From Metallumcola ferriviriculae (lineage in GTDB: Bacteria > Bacillota > JADQBR01): 64,000 nucleotides of DNA. Positions 20,565 to 29,567 of this stretch are shown in pieces. Position 1 is the first letter of the stretch. Every line of letters begins with the position of its first letter. Position numbers and translations under genes: made by a program. The notes under the pieces were generated by a model. That model saw only the letters and a program-made list of their open reading frames with translations, was not told where the DNA came from and did no database searches. The DNA lies in assembly GCF_035573695.1 (NCBI RefSeq), contig NZ_CP121694.1:1898501-1962500 (forward strand), in the 5' to 3' direction.

Positions 20565-21737
20565 ATGAAAGAAGCCAAGAGATTGCAAAAATTGCCACCC
20601 TATCTTTTTGCCAGAATTGAAAAGAAGATTCAAGAAAAAAAGGCCCAAGGGGTAGATATCATCAGTTTGGGAATTGGTGATCCGGACCGTCCGACACCGG
20701 AACACGTCATCGACAAATTAGTGGAACAAGCACATAATCCCGAAAACCATGGTTACCCCAGTTCGGTAGGGATGCTTGAATACCGGGAGGCAGTTGCTGA
20801 TTGGTATAAGAAGCGATTTGATGTGGAATTAGACCCAAAAGAAGAAATAGTTAGCTTAATTGGTTCTAAGGAAGGTATCGGGCACATTTCTTTCTGTTAT
20901 GTAGATCCGGGCGATATCAATTTGGTACCTGACCCGGGCTATCCTGTTTACGGCATAGGGACCCTGCTTGCGGGGGGCGAGCCATATTATCTGCCACTCA
21001 AAGAAGAAAACGGTTTCCTGCCGGACTTAGCTGCGGTACCCGGTGATGTGGCGGACAAGGCAAAGATTCTTTTTATCAATTACCCAAATAATCCAACCGG
21101 TGCTTTAGCTGACCTGGATTTTTACAATAAAGTGGTGGCTTTTGCTAAAAAGCACGATTTGATTATCTGCCATGATGCTGCCTACAGCGAAATTGCTTTT
21201 GATGGCTACGAGCCGCCAAGTTTTCTTCAAGCGGAAGGTGCCAAAGATGTAGGTATAGAATTTAACTCTCTATCCAAGCCCTATAATATGACCGGTTGGC
21301 GGATAGGCTGGGCTGCCGGAAACAAAGAGGTTGTAGAAGCTTTGGGACGAATTAAATCAAATCTTGATTCCGGAGCCTTCCAAGCGATTCAGCATGCTGC
21401 TATTGCTGGACTGTCGGGGTCCCAGGACCCGGTAAAGGAAATGCAAAAGGTTTATCAAGAACGCCGGGATGCCGCAATAGATGGTTTAAATAAAATGGGC
21501 TGGACTATGGATAAACCCCAAGCTACCTTTTATGTATGGGCCCCGGTACCGAAAAAATACAACTCCAGTGAATTTGCAGAACTAGTACTTGAAAAAGCCG
21601 GTGTCATTATTACGCCCGGAATTGGCTACGGTGAAAATGGTGAAGGATATTTCCGTATTGCCCTTACCGTGGAGAAAAATCGTATCGAAGAAGCTTTGCA
21701 GCGTATGCAGGAAGCTATCGGTAAGGTGGAATTTTAG
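20565..21737 (+). CDS. dapL: LL-diaminopimelate aminotransferase
   Basis: Converts tetrahydrodipicolinate directly to LL-diaminopimelate using glutamate, bypassing the acylated intermediates of the Dap pathways found in Bacillus and E. coli. A 390-residue class I/II PLP aminotransferase: [10 protein letters not shown] near 40, NYPNNPTGA near 170, PLP-binding Lys238 in [14 protein letters not shown]. The pairing with dapF directly upstream supports the specific substrate over a general aspartate aminotransferase. The aminotransferase route is common in Clostridia, plants and Chlamydia. Confidence 0.92.
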   Translation: MKEAKRLQKLPPYLFARIEKKIQEKKAQGVDIISLGIGDPDRPTPEHVIDKLVEQAHNPENHGYPSSVGMLEYREAVADWYKKRFDVELDPKEEIVSLIGSKEGIGHISFCYVDPGDINLVPDPGYPVYGIGTLLAGGEPYYLPLKEENGFLPDLAAVPGDVADKAKILFINYPNNPTGALADLDFYNKVVAFAKKHDLIICHDAAYSEIAFDGYEPPSFLQAEGAKDVGIEFNSLSKPYNMTGWRIGWAAGNKEVVEALGRIKSNLDSGAFQAIQHAAIAGLSGSQDPVKEMQKVYQERRDAAIDGLNKMGWTMDKPQATFYVWAPVPKKYNSSEFAELVLEKAGVIITPGIGYGENGEGYFRIALTVEKNRIEEALQRMQEAIGKVEF

Positions 21738-21925
21738 GAATAATTAGCTGAATATTGAAAGCAAGAGCATCTATCGTGGTGTATCTTGCTTTTTTCTCTG
21801 TTTTTCTTAAAGTTAGGAAGGATTTTACCCAAATAGGTAGAAGTTATTTTTGTTGTCGAAGATGTCAATAATATAAGCAAATGGTTCCTTAAGAGGGTAT
21901 TTTGAAAGACGATGGAGGAAATCGA

Positions 21926-22801
21926 ATGATTAAGAGTATGACAGGCTATGGACAGGGTGCAGCTATCGGTGGCGGCAAAGCGATAGCCGTAGAGATGAAA
22001 TCGGTCAATCATCGGTTTTTGGATGTTTCCGTACGTATGCCCCGGCAGTATTCGCTGCTGGAGGAGCGTTTCCGCGGTGTCATCAAGGATAGACTGAACC
22101 GTGGAAGGGTAGACATATATGTGAAGATTGAAAATGTTGCCGAAGCGGAGCGAACACTGACCGTTGACAAGGCATTGGCGCAGGCATATTATAATTCAAT
22201 AATGGAACTAAACCAACTGCTTGGTGTAGATGCCAGTGTATCAGCTTACGATATAGCTCAACTGCCCGATGTTATTCAGCTGGAGAATGACGATGACCTA
22301 GATAAGATATGGCCGCCGATGGAGGACGCCTTAAGGCAGGCTCTTGAGCAGATGGTAACTATGCGTGAAAGTGAAGGTGAAAAGCTGCAGGATGATCTGA
22401 ATGAAAAAAAGGCAACCATTGAAAAATTATTGCAGGATGTGGAACAACGGGCGGGCACTGTAGTAGAAGACTATCGGGGAAGGTTGAAACAGCGCATAAG
22501 TGAATTAATGGCAGAAACCCCGGTAAATGAAGAACGTTTGGCTGCAGAAGTGGCTATAATGGCAGATAAGAGTAATGTCAATGAAGAGATTGTCCGCTTA
22601 AAAAGTCATTTGGAACAATTGCAACAAACTTTAGAGATAGTTAAACCGGTAGGTCGCAAACTGGACTTTTTGGTACAGGAAATGCACAGGGAAATCAACA
22701 CCATCGGCTCCAAGAATTACGATCTTAGTCTAGGACGCCTGGTAATTGACATAAAAAGCGAAATAGAAAAAATTCGTGAACAGGTGCAAAACATCGAGTA
22801 G
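21926..22801 (+). CDS. yicC: YicC/YloC family endoribonuclease-like protein
   Basis: 291 residues, opening MIKSMTGYGQGAA as in YicC, with the conserved MKSVNHRFLD and C-terminal DFLVQEMHREINTIGSK. YicC proteins have been linked to RNA degradation and stationary-phase survival. ATG at 21926 has GGAGGA at 21914-21919; an in-frame TTG 24 bases earlier lacks one. It stands before remA and gmk, as yloC does in B. subtilis. Confidence 0.93.
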   Translation: MIKSMTGYGQGAAIGGGKAIAVEMKSVNHRFLDVSVRMPRQYSLLEERFRGVIKDRLNRGRVDIYVKIENVAEAERTLTVDKALAQAYYNSIMELNQLLGVDASVSAYDIAQLPDVIQLENDDDLDKIWPPMEDALRQALEQMVTMRESEGEKLQDDLNEKKATIEKLLQDVEQRAGTVVEDYRGRLKQRISELMAETPVNEERLAAEVAIMADKSNVNEEIVRLKSHLEQLQQTLEIVKPVGRKLDFLVQEMHREINTIGSKNYDLSLGRLVIDIKSEIEKIREQVQNIE

Positions 22802-22893
22802 GGGGTGCAAAACCTCCTAATTTCATAGATGAGTTTGCTAATTATAGGTGTAATTTTCATTAAAGTTAATAATTAGGTTGGGAGGAAGGGACT

Positions 22894-23169
22894 ATGAGTA
22901 TTAAATTAATCAATATTGGCTTTGGAAACATTGTTTCCGCTAACCGCATTGTGGCTATCGTCAGCCCAGAATCAGCACCCATTAAGAGAATTATCCAAGA
23001 AACCAGGGACAAGGGTATGTTGATTGATGCTACATACGGAAGGCGAACTCGGGCCGTTATCATTACCGACAGTGACCATATCATTCTTTCCGCCGTTCAG
23101 CCGGAAACTGTGGCACATCGTCTAACCAGCAAGGAAGCGGCTCAACAAGGTGAAGATAAAGACGAGTAA
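22894..23169 (+). CDS. remA: RemA-family DNA-binding regulator (DUF370)
   Basis: A 91-residue protein matching RemA/YlzA along its length: [13 protein letters not shown] at the start, the highly conserved [20 protein letters not shown] and [14 protein letters not shown]. In B. subtilis it activates biofilm matrix and osmoprotection genes and forms a ring-shaped DNA-binding oligomer. GGGAGGAAGG precedes ATG 22894. Its position before gmk is conserved even in species that make no matrix, so the target genes here are unknown. Confidence 0.95.
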   Translation: MSIKLINIGFGNIVSANRIVAIVSPESAPIKRIIQETRDKGMLIDATYGRRTRAVIITDSDHIILSAVQPETVAHRLTSKEAAQQGEDKDE

Positions 23170-23186
23170 CTTGGGGGAGAAGAAAC

Positions 23187-23798
23187 TTGGCAGAGCAAGG
23201 TTTGTTAATTGTTATATCCGGCCCCTCGGGTGCCGGAAAAGGAACTATTTGTTCGAGGATGATGGAAAGTGAACCCGAACTTCGTTATTCCATTTCCGCA
23301 ACTACCAGACCGCCGCGAAAAGGAGAAGTAGACGGAGAGAATTACTTTTTTCTGGAGCGGGAAGAGTTTGTATCCATGCGTGAAACGGGAGGATTTTTAG
23401 AGTGGGCCGAAGTTTACGGTAATTTTTACGGCACACCTCGAAAAAATGTGGAATTAATGCTTAATCAGGGTTATGATATAATTCTTGAGATAGATATCCA
23501 AGGAGCCCTGCAAATTAAAGAAAAATTTCCTGAAGGAGTATTTATCTTTATAGAGCCGCCCTCTTTAAAAGAATTAGAAACCAGAATTACCAAAAGAGGT
23601 ACCGATAGTAAGGATGTAATTGCTCGGCGGATGCAAGAAGCCTCCAAGGAACTTAAATATGTTACCGAGTATGATTATGTCGTAGTGAATGACTGCTTAG
23701 AGGTAGCCGTAACTCGTGTTAAATCAATTATTGTTGCGGAGAAGTGCCGCCCTCAGCGAAAAAGATTAACATTGACTAATGAGGTGATGGGAAAATGA
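23187..23798 (+). CDS. gmk: Guanylate kinase
   Basis: Phosphorylates GMP to GDP. 203 residues with the P-loop GPSGAGKGTI at about 11-20, the GMP-binding segments TTRPPRKGEVDGENYFF and FLEWAEVYGNFYGTP, and the lid TKRGTDSKDVIARR. It begins with TTG at 23187 after GGGGGAGA. The stop overlaps the start of rpoZ by four bases (ATGA), so translation is coupled. Confidence 0.96.
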   Translation: MAEQGLLIVISGPSGAGKGTICSRMMESEPELRYSISATTRPPRKGEVDGENYFFLEREEFVSMRETGGFLEWAEVYGNFYGTPRKNVELMLNQGYDIILEIDIQGALQIKEKFPEGVFIFIEPPSLKELETRITKRGTDSKDVIARRMQEASKELKYVTEYDYVVVNDCLEVAVTRVKSIIVAEKCRPQRKRLTLTNEVMGK

Positions 23799-23998
23799 AT
23801 CAACCGCCAATTGATATTCTGCTTAAACGGGTGGACAGTAAATACGCCTTGGTGGTGATGGCCGCTAAACGGGCCAGAATCCTTACAGATGAAAATTTAC
23901 TGGAACAAGAAAAAACAGTAAAACCCGTAACCCGTGCTCTGCATGAGATTGGGGAAGGAAAATTTACATATGTTCGAACAAAAGACGGTATCAAATAA
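23795..23998 (+). CDS. rpoZ: RNA polymerase omega subunit
   Basis: 67 residues: NQPPIDILLKRVDSKYALVV followed by AAKRARILTD and KPVTRALHEI, which is the omega fold that clamps the beta' subunit. Directly after gmk, as in most Firmicutes. Its 3' end overlaps the start of coaBC by 29 bases. Confidence 0.95.
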   Translation: MNQPPIDILLKRVDSKYALVVMAAKRARILTDENLLEQEKTVKPVTRALHEIGEGKFTYVRTKDGIK

Positions 23999-25217
23999 CC
24001 AGGTGCTGAGTGGCAAAAGCGCAGTGGTCGCGGTAACCGGCGGTATAGCCGCATATAAAGCGGCGGATATGGTAAGCAAACTTAAAAAACTGGGCGCAAG
24101 GGTGCAGGTGATCATGACCGCAGCCTCAAAAGAGTTTATCACCGCGACAACTTTAAGTACCCTATCCGGTAATCCCGTGCTGGATGATTTATTCGGCAGC
24201 CCGGGAGAGGTCAGTCACATAGATGTGGCTACCACTGCCGATATAGTGGTGATTGCGCCCGCTACTGCAAATATTATCGGTAAACTTGCCCATGGTATTG
24301 CTGACGATTTTGTCAGCACAGTAATGCTTGCGGTACAATGTCCGGTAATAATTGCTCCGGCTATGAACAATGCGATGTTTTTAAACCCGGTTGTTCAGGA
24401 TAACCTTGATGCCCTACAGACAAGAGGCTATCAGGTGGTACAGCCTGATAGCGGCAGGCTTGCCTGTGGTACTGACGGGCCCGGCCGTCTTGCGCCGGTG
24501 GAAACGATTTTGGAATTAGTGCAGAAGAATTTCGCACAGCGGCGGGATTTAACAGGAAAGAAGATACTGGTTACCGCAGGGGGTACGCAGGAACCTATCG
24601 ACCCGGTGCGATATGTAGGTAACCGCAGTTCAGGAAAGATGGGTTTTGCCGTAGCCGCTGCCGCTGCTTTAAGGGGCGCTGAAGTGGTGCTGATTCATGC
24701 AAATACCCACCTCCCCATACCTACGGGGGTTACCGCCGTGGCGGTAAGCACTGCTGATGAGATGCTCCGGGCAGTTTTAGATTATTGTTCCCATAGCGAC
24801 GTGGTTATTAAGGCGGCAGCGGTGGCCGATTACAAGCCGGCACGGCAGGCAGATTCAAAGATGAAAAAGGAAATTAACAATTTGGCGTTAACGTTGGTGC
24901 CGACGACTGACATTTTGGCGGAATTGGGAAAAAGAAAAGGCAAGCAGATATTAGTGGGCTTTGCCGCTGAAACTGATGACCTTTTGGCAAATGCCAAGAA
25001 GAAAATACAGCGGAAAAATCTTGATTTGATTGTGGCTAATGATGTAAGTCGTACAGATATTGGTTTTGCAACTAACGAAAACCAGGTAACTTTTCTTTAC
25101 GCCGATGGCAGGCAGGAAACATTGGCCAAAATGAATAAGAATTTGGTGGCCCAGGAAATTATGGACCGCGTTATTGATATTATCGCAGCAAGATACCCAG
25201 CGGGGAAAGAGGAGTGA
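23970..25217 (+). CDS. coaBC: Bifunctional phosphopantothenoylcysteine decarboxylase/synthetase
   Basis: Makes 4'-phosphopantetheine in two steps of coenzyme A synthesis. The CoaC half (1-~190) has VTGGIAAYKAADM, the catalytic-His region SHIDVATTAD, the PAMNNAMF motif and the substrate-lid Cys in LACGTDGPGRL. The CoaB half (~195-415) has VTAGGTQEPIDPVRYVGNRS and KMGFAVA. ATG at 23970 follows GGGGAAGG; an earlier in-frame start would overlap rpoZ more deeply. 415 residues is normal. In B. subtilis priA follows; here metK does. Confidence 0.95.
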   Translation: MFEQKTVSNNQVLSGKSAVVAVTGGIAAYKAADMVSKLKKLGARVQVIMTAASKEFITATTLSTLSGNPVLDDLFGSPGEVSHIDVATTADIVVIAPATANIIGKLAHGIADDFVSTVMLAVQCPVIIAPAMNNAMFLNPVVQDNLDALQTRGYQVVQPDSGRLACGTDGPGRLAPVETILELVQKNFAQRRDLTGKKILVTAGGTQEPIDPVRYVGNRSSGKMGFAVAAAAALRGAEVVLIHANTHLPIPTGVTAVAVSTADEMLRAVLDYCSHSDVVIKAAAVADYKPARQADSKMKKEINNLALTLVPTTDILAELGKRKGKQILVGFAAETDDLLANAKKKIQRKNLDLIVANDVSRTDIGFATNENQVTFLYADGRQETLAKMNKNLVAQEIMDRVIDIIAARYPAGKEE

Positions 25218-25220
25218 TTA

Positions 25221-26411
25221 ATGGTGAGAAAATTATTCACATCAGAGTCCGTAACCGAAGGGCATCCGGATAAAATTGCTGATCAAATATCCGATGCCGT
25301 ATTAGATGCAATTTACGCCCAGGATCCAATGGCCAGAGTTGCCTGTGAGACGGCAATCACCACTGGTCTGGTACTAGTCACCGGTGAGATTACTACTAAT
25401 TGTTATGTTGATATTCCCAAAGTGGTTCGGGAAACCATCAGAGAAATCGGCTACACCCGAGCAAAATTTGGCTTCGACTGCGATACCTGTGCTGTACTGA
25501 CAGCAATAGATGAGCAGTCAACGGATATTGCCATGGGCGTGGACCGGGCGTTGGAAGAGAAAGAAGGCAGCCTGTCTGAAAAAGAAATTGGTGCCATTGG
25601 CGCCGGTGACCAGGGTATGATGTTTGGTTATGCCAGCAATGAAACGCCGGAATTGATGCCGCTGCCCATTTCATTGGCCCATCAACTGACGCGCAAACTT
25701 GCAGAAGTACGTAAAAGTAGAGTAATTCCTTATCTTCGCCCTGATGCAAAATCCCAGGTAACAGTGGAATACGAGGGTGATTTACCGTCAAGAGTGGATA
25801 CAGTGGTAATATCCTCCCAGCATCGTCCCGATTTGGCGATGGAAACCTTAAAAGAAGATATTATGAAATACGTTATAAAACCGGTTGTGCCCGAGGAATT
25901 ATTGGATGAAGACACTAAATTTTTTATTAATCCTACCGGTCGTTTTGTTATTGGTGGTCCCCAGGGTGATTCAGGTCTTACCGGCAGAAAGATTATTGTA
26001 GATACCTATGGCGGTATGGCCCGGCACGGCGGCGGCGCCTTCAGCGGCAAGGATCCCACAAAGGTAGACCGTTCCGCAACGTATGCTGCGCGGTATGTGG
26101 CTAAGAATATTGTGGCTGCCAGGCTGGCTGACCGCTGCGAAGTACAGCTGGCCTATGCCATCGGCGTCGCTAAACCCGTCTCAGTCCGGGTAGATACTTT
26201 TGGCACAGGTAAGGTAGATGATGAAACTTTAGTTAAATTAGTAGAGAAACACTTTGACCTGCGTCCTGCAGGTATTATCAAAGAACTGGATTTGAGAAGA
26301 CCTATCTATAAACAGACTGCTGCGTACGGACATTTTGGTCGTAATGACCTGGATCTGCCTTGGGAACGCACTGATAAGGCAGAAATACTTAGTCGAGAAG
26401 CAGGTTTGTAA
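25221..26411 (+). CDS. metK: S-adenosylmethionine synthetase
   Basis: Makes SAM from methionine and ATP. 396 residues; [18 protein letters not shown] at the start carries the ATP-binding His, [12 protein letters not shown] is the family hexapeptide region, and [17 protein letters not shown] is the P-loop-like motif. It begins 3 bases after coaBC, with GAGGAG upstream. It ends at a clear intrinsic terminator, which closes the yicC-remA-gmk-rpoZ-coaBC-metK run. The SAM it makes is the ligand sensed by the riboswitch at 30.8 kb. Confidence 0.97.
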   Translation: MVRKLFTSESVTEGHPDKIADQISDAVLDAIYAQDPMARVACETAITTGLVLVTGEITTNCYVDIPKVVRETIREIGYTRAKFGFDCDTCAVLTAIDEQSTDIAMGVDRALEEKEGSLSEKEIGAIGAGDQGMMFGYASNETPELMPLPISLAHQLTRKLAEVRKSRVIPYLRPDAKSQVTVEYEGDLPSRVDTVVISSQHRPDLAMETLKEDIMKYVIKPVVPEELLDEDTKFFINPTGRFVIGGPQGDSGLTGRKIIVDTYGGMARHGGGAFSGKDPTKVDRSATYAARYVAKNIVAARLADRCEVQLAYAIGVAKPVSVRVDTFGTGKVDDETLVKLVEKHFDLRPAGIIKELDLRRPIYKQTAAYGHFGRNDLDLPWERTDKAEILSREAGL

Positions 26412-26417
26412 GACATT

Positions 26418-26450
26418 CGGGCGCCTGAAAGCAGGTGCCCGTTATTTTTT
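26418..26450 (+). terminator. Terminator after metK
   Basis: CGGGCGCCTG pairs with CAGGTGCCCG (26418-26441, one G-T pair), followed by TTATTTTTT. Confidence 0.88.
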
Positions 26451-26521
26451 CTGATTAATTGCCGGTCAGTGCGATAATTTACAATCTTTTGGAATAAAAT
26501 TTTGGCAAGGAGGGAGAAAGA

Positions 26522-27472
26522 ATGACTAAAGTTACCATAGATACTGCCTTGGAGCAGCATCACCTGCAAAAACTAATAAAGCAATTTCCTCAGGCTGAGT
26601 TTTGCCTATGTGAGGAACTAGCAGAGGAAAAGGAGCTTTTACTTGAAACTGAAGTGTTGGTTACATACGGTTGGAAGTTAACAGCAGAACTGGTGCGGCG
26701 GATGCCGAAATTAAAGTGGATTCAGGCACTCCGGGCTGGAGTTGATAACTTTCCTGATGGAGAAATAACTAAGCAGGGAATTGTGGTTACCACGGTCAGG
26801 GGAATTCACGGTATACCGATGGCAGAGCATGCTTTTGGCATGATGTTGTCCTTTAGCAGAGAGTTATTGGCTTTTAGGGGTGCCCAAAGCCAGAAGCAAT
26901 GGAGACGGGATATGTCGCCGAACGAAATATACGGGATGACCTTAGGGGTGGTGGGTACGGGAAGTATCGGTCGGGAAGTAGCTAGGCGAGGCACAGCATT
27001 CGGTATGATGGTTTTAGGGGTTAATACCAGCGGAAATCCGGTTGATGGAATTGAAAAGATGTTTAGCGCGAAGAAGCTGGAAGTGCTTCTTAAACAATGC
27101 GATTACGTAGTAGTAACTCTGCCGCTAACCGACGCGACATACCATATGTTTGGCGAACAAGAGTTTAGCCAGATGAAATCAACCGCCTACTTTATAAACC
27201 TGGCCCGGGGACAGGTAGTGGAGGAGCCTGCTATGGTAAAGGCATTGCAGGAAAAAGAAATTGCCGGGGCAGGCCTGGATGTCTTTGAAGAGGAACCACT
27301 TTCACCTAACAGCCCTTTATGGGAAATGGAGAATGTCCTAATAACTCCCCACCTGGCTGCTTTATCTCCGCGCTATACCACTCGGGCAGTGGATGTATTT
27401 GCGACAAATTTAGCTGCATATCTAGCAGCCGAATCCCTGCATAATGTAATGAACTGGAAAAGGGGATATTGA
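26522..27472 (+). CDS. D-isomer-specific 2-hydroxyacid dehydrogenase
   Basis: 316 residues of the phosphoglycerate dehydrogenase/D-2-hydroxyacid dehydrogenase family. The Rossmann glycines are in GVVGTGSIGREVARRG near 142-157, the catalytic Arg region is INLARGQVVEE, the Glu is in AGLDVFEEEPL, and the His is in LITPHLAAL. The N-terminal lid is short and divergent, so substrate cannot be predicted; serA is unlikely because there is no ACT domain. GGAGGGAGAAAG precedes ATG 26522. Confidence 0.9.
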   Translation: MTKVTIDTALEQHHLQKLIKQFPQAEFCLCEELAEEKELLLETEVLVTYGWKLTAELVRRMPKLKWIQALRAGVDNFPDGEITKQGIVVTTVRGIHGIPMAEHAFGMMLSFSRELLAFRGAQSQKQWRRDMSPNEIYGMTLGVVGTGSIGREVARRGTAFGMMVLGVNTSGNPVDGIEKMFSAKKLEVLLKQCDYVVVTLPLTDATYHMFGEQEFSQMKSTAYFINLARGQVVEEPAMVKALQEKEIAGAGLDVFEEEPLSPNSPLWEMENVLITPHLAALSPRYTTRAVDVFATNLAAYLAAESLHNVMNWKRGY

Positions 27473-27494
27473 AGCCAAATCTAGAGCATGCAAC

Positions 27495-27523
27495 TTGACA
27501 GCGAAAATGCAATATAGTAGAAT
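27495..27523 (+). promoter_or_regulatory. Sigma-A-type promoter of the selenoprotein gene
   Basis: TTGACA (27495-27500), a 17-base spacer, then TAGAAT (27518-27523), about 36 bases before the start codon. Confidence 0.75.
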
Positions 27524-27559
27524 TGAAAGTGACAATTTTACTTGAGGAGGCATTTCAAA

Positions 27560-27883
27560 ATGGATAAGAAGGTACAGATTCAGGTGTTTGGTTCACGTTC
27601 TTGGGACGCATGCAATAGCGGCGGTTGAGGCCCCAAACAGACTCAGGAAGAACTCACCGGTCTGGTGAGAAAGATGGTAATGGACCAATATGGTGACACT
27701 GTGGAAATGACTTACATTGATGTTAGCGATGACGCAGTAAATGATTATCCCGAGGTTAAGCCTCATTTGGATCATCCCGGGACACCACTGCCAATTGTTG
27801 CTTTAGACGGTGAACCTAAATGGGCAGGAGCAATTTCCTACCACCATATCGTTAAAGAACTGCAAAGCCTAGGAGTTGCATAA
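27560..27883 (+). CDS. Thioredoxin-fold-like small selenoprotein (UGA read as selenocysteine)
   Basis: The frame opens at ATG 27560 after GAGGAGG and runs to TAA 27881-27883 with one in-frame TGA at 27626-27628 (codon 23). Both sides read as one protein of 107 residues: KVQIQVFGSRSWDACNSGG, then U23, then GPKQTQEELTGL. Cys18 and Sec23 form a CNSGGU redox-type motif. The C-terminal part has YIDVSDD and HPGTPLPIVALDGEP, an arrangement like thioredoxin-like YuzD/SaoT-type small proteins, with a cis-Pro-like TPLP. A SECIS hairpin lies downstream of the UGA. Own promoter and terminator make it monocistronic. Substrate unknown. Gene finders would start it too late, at 27665. Confidence 0.9.
27653..27669 (+). 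promoter_or_regulatory. Bacterial SECIS element inside the selenoprotein gene
   Basis: CTCACC (27653-27658) pairs perfectly with GGTGAG (27664-27669) around the loop GGTCT. The loop begins 30 bases after the UGA and has the GG(U) start expected for SelB binding; the same GGUCU loop occurs in E. coli fdhF. Confidence 0.88.
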
Positions 27884-27888
27884 CAGGA

Positions 27889-27917
27889 ACAGGTCTTTTT
27901 TAAGGCCTGTTTTTTTT
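27889..27917 (+). terminator. Terminator after the selenoprotein gene
   Basis: ACAGGTC (27889-27895) pairs with GGCCTGT (27904-27910), followed by seven T. Confidence 0.88.
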
Positions 27918-28055
27918 GTCAGTACAAGAAAAGGTATTTTTTAATGCACCGAAGGGATGAAAACGTTTCCTTGTTGAAGGTTAAAAAGCAAGTTTTGTCG
28001 AAATATAACAGTGAAAGTTAATAAAGATAAAAACAAAAGAAAGGTCTGAAGCCAG

Positions 28056-28844
28056 TTGGTAGAAGCGATTATCGAGATGCAGGGAGTTTCCTGGATACGG
28101 GACGGTATAAAAATTCTAAAAGGCATTGAGTGGCAGGTACGCCCAGGGGAGAACTGGGCAGTGATGGGTCTAAATGGTTCAGGGAAGACAACTTTGTTGG
28201 ATATTATTAATGGCTATATATACCCATCCCTTGGCCGGGTTACTGTCTTGGGTCATACATTCGGTGCCAGTGATTTGCGGGAAATGCGCAAATCTATCGG
28301 ATTGGTCAGTTCATCACTGCAGGAAAAGCTTTACCTCAATGAGACGGCAGCAGAAATAATCTTATCAGGATGTTTTGCCACCATCGGCCTTTATCAGCTT
28401 CCTGGAGACAAGGAAAAACATCGAGCCGAAGAAATCATGGCAGAACTCGAGTGCAGTCATTTTGCCCATCGTCGTTACAAGACCCTGTCTCAAGGGGAAA
28501 GGCAAAAGGTAATGATTGGACGGGCGCTGGCTTCTTCACCAGATCTACTGATACTGGATGAACCCTGCTCCGGCTTGGATTTATTTGCGCGGGAGCAGCT
28601 GCTGGATACCGTGGAGCGCATTTCAAGGATTGAGAACCCGCCCACCTTAATTTATGTCACTCATCACGCTGAAGAAATTTTACCGGCCTTCAGTCATACA
28701 TTATTGATGCGTCGGGGTGAAACATTCGCAGCCGGTGAGACCGGTGCGATACTGACCGGGGATAGCCTTTCTGAATTTTTCGAACGTCCGGTTGCCGTTA
28801 AGTGGCGGGATGGCAGGGCATGGATTGATATTGACAGGTGTTAA
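28056..28844 (+). CDS. YlmA-type ABC transporter ATP-binding protein
   Basis: 262 residues of an ABC ATPase: Walker A GLNGSGKTTL near 38-47, signature LSQGERQKV near 148, Walker B LLILDEPCSGLD, and the H-loop His in YVTHHAEE. It matches the ModF/YlmA type, which has no permease next to it, and none is seen here. The C-terminal ~40 residues (FFERPVAVKWRDGR) extend beyond the ATPase core. It starts with TTG at 28056. Role unknown; it may serve a distant permease or a non-transport function. Confidence 0.85.
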   Translation: MVEAIIEMQGVSWIRDGIKILKGIEWQVRPGENWAVMGLNGSGKTTLLDIINGYIYPSLGRVTVLGHTFGASDLREMRKSIGLVSSSLQEKLYLNETAAEIILSGCFATIGLYQLPGDKEKHRAEEIMAELECSHFAHRRYKTLSQGERQKVMIGRALASSPDLLILDEPCSGLDLFAREQLLDTVERISRIENPPTLIYVTHHAEEILPAFSHTLLMRRGETFAAGETGAILTGDSLSEFFERPVAVKWRDGRAWIDIDRC

Positions 28845-28867
28845 TTTTTTTAAAGGGGAAAGTTTGT

Positions 28868-29542
28868 ATGTTACAGAAAGGCTTGATGAAAAAAATTAAG
28901 GTATTGGCTCTGCTTGCCGTGTTAGGTGTGGTGGGGGTTCTCTCTATAAATTTTATGATTAAATTTGGTGGGGAGAAGCATATCTTTCCCGCGCAGCGAA
29001 TTGAGCCGGTGCAGGCAGCTATTGTCCTTGGCGCCAGGGTCTATTCGGATGGAAGGGTGTCCCCGATGCTGGCGGACCGATTGAACAAGGCAATTGACTT
29101 ATATCAATCCGGAAAGGCAGAAAAACTACTTCTTAGCGGTGATCATGGGCAAAAATCATACGATGAAGTAAATACCATGCGCCAATTTGTCTTAGAAAAA
29201 GGGGTGCCCTCGGAGGATATCTTTATGGATCATGCCGGTTTTAGTACTTATGATTCCATGTATAGAGCTAGGGATATTTTTAATATAGACAGAGCAGCGG
29301 TAATAACCCAGGAATTTCATCTGCCCAGAGCAGTATTTACAGCCCGAAGCTTAGGCATTGATGCAGTGGGACTTAAGGCTGACCAGCATACTTATTACGC
29401 CGAGAATTATTACGAATTCCGAGAGATTTTAGCACGCAACAAGGCATTTCTACAGTTATTTATCCTGCATTCAACCCCCAAATACCTGGGTGATGCAATA
29501 CCCATTACCGGCGATGGCAGAGTTACTTGGGATAAATTGTAA
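28868..29542 (+). CDS. SanA/YdcF-like DUF218 protein with N-terminal membrane anchor
   Basis: 224 residues. One hydrophobic helix at about 8-28 (IKVLALLAVLGVVGVLSINF) is followed by the DUF218 domain: AAIVLGARVYSDGRVSPMLADR, LLLSGDHG, MDHAGFSTYDSMYRA and ITQEFHLPRA. Members such as E. coli SanA affect cell envelope permeability. ATG 28868 is chosen for the AAAGGGGAAAG upstream. The preceding gene ends 24 bases before, so the two may be cotranscribed. Confidence 0.88.
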   Translation: MLQKGLMKKIKVLALLAVLGVVGVLSINFMIKFGGEKHIFPAQRIEPVQAAIVLGARVYSDGRVSPMLADRLNKAIDLYQSGKAEKLLLSGDHGQKSYDEVNTMRQFVLEKGVPSEDIFMDHAGFSTYDSMYRARDIFNIDRAAVITQEFHLPRAVFTARSLGIDAVGLKADQHTYYAENYYEFREILARNKAFLQLFILHSTPKYLGDAIPITGDGRVTWDKL

Positions 29543-29567
29543 TGTCATATGCATCTTAGTTGATCAT

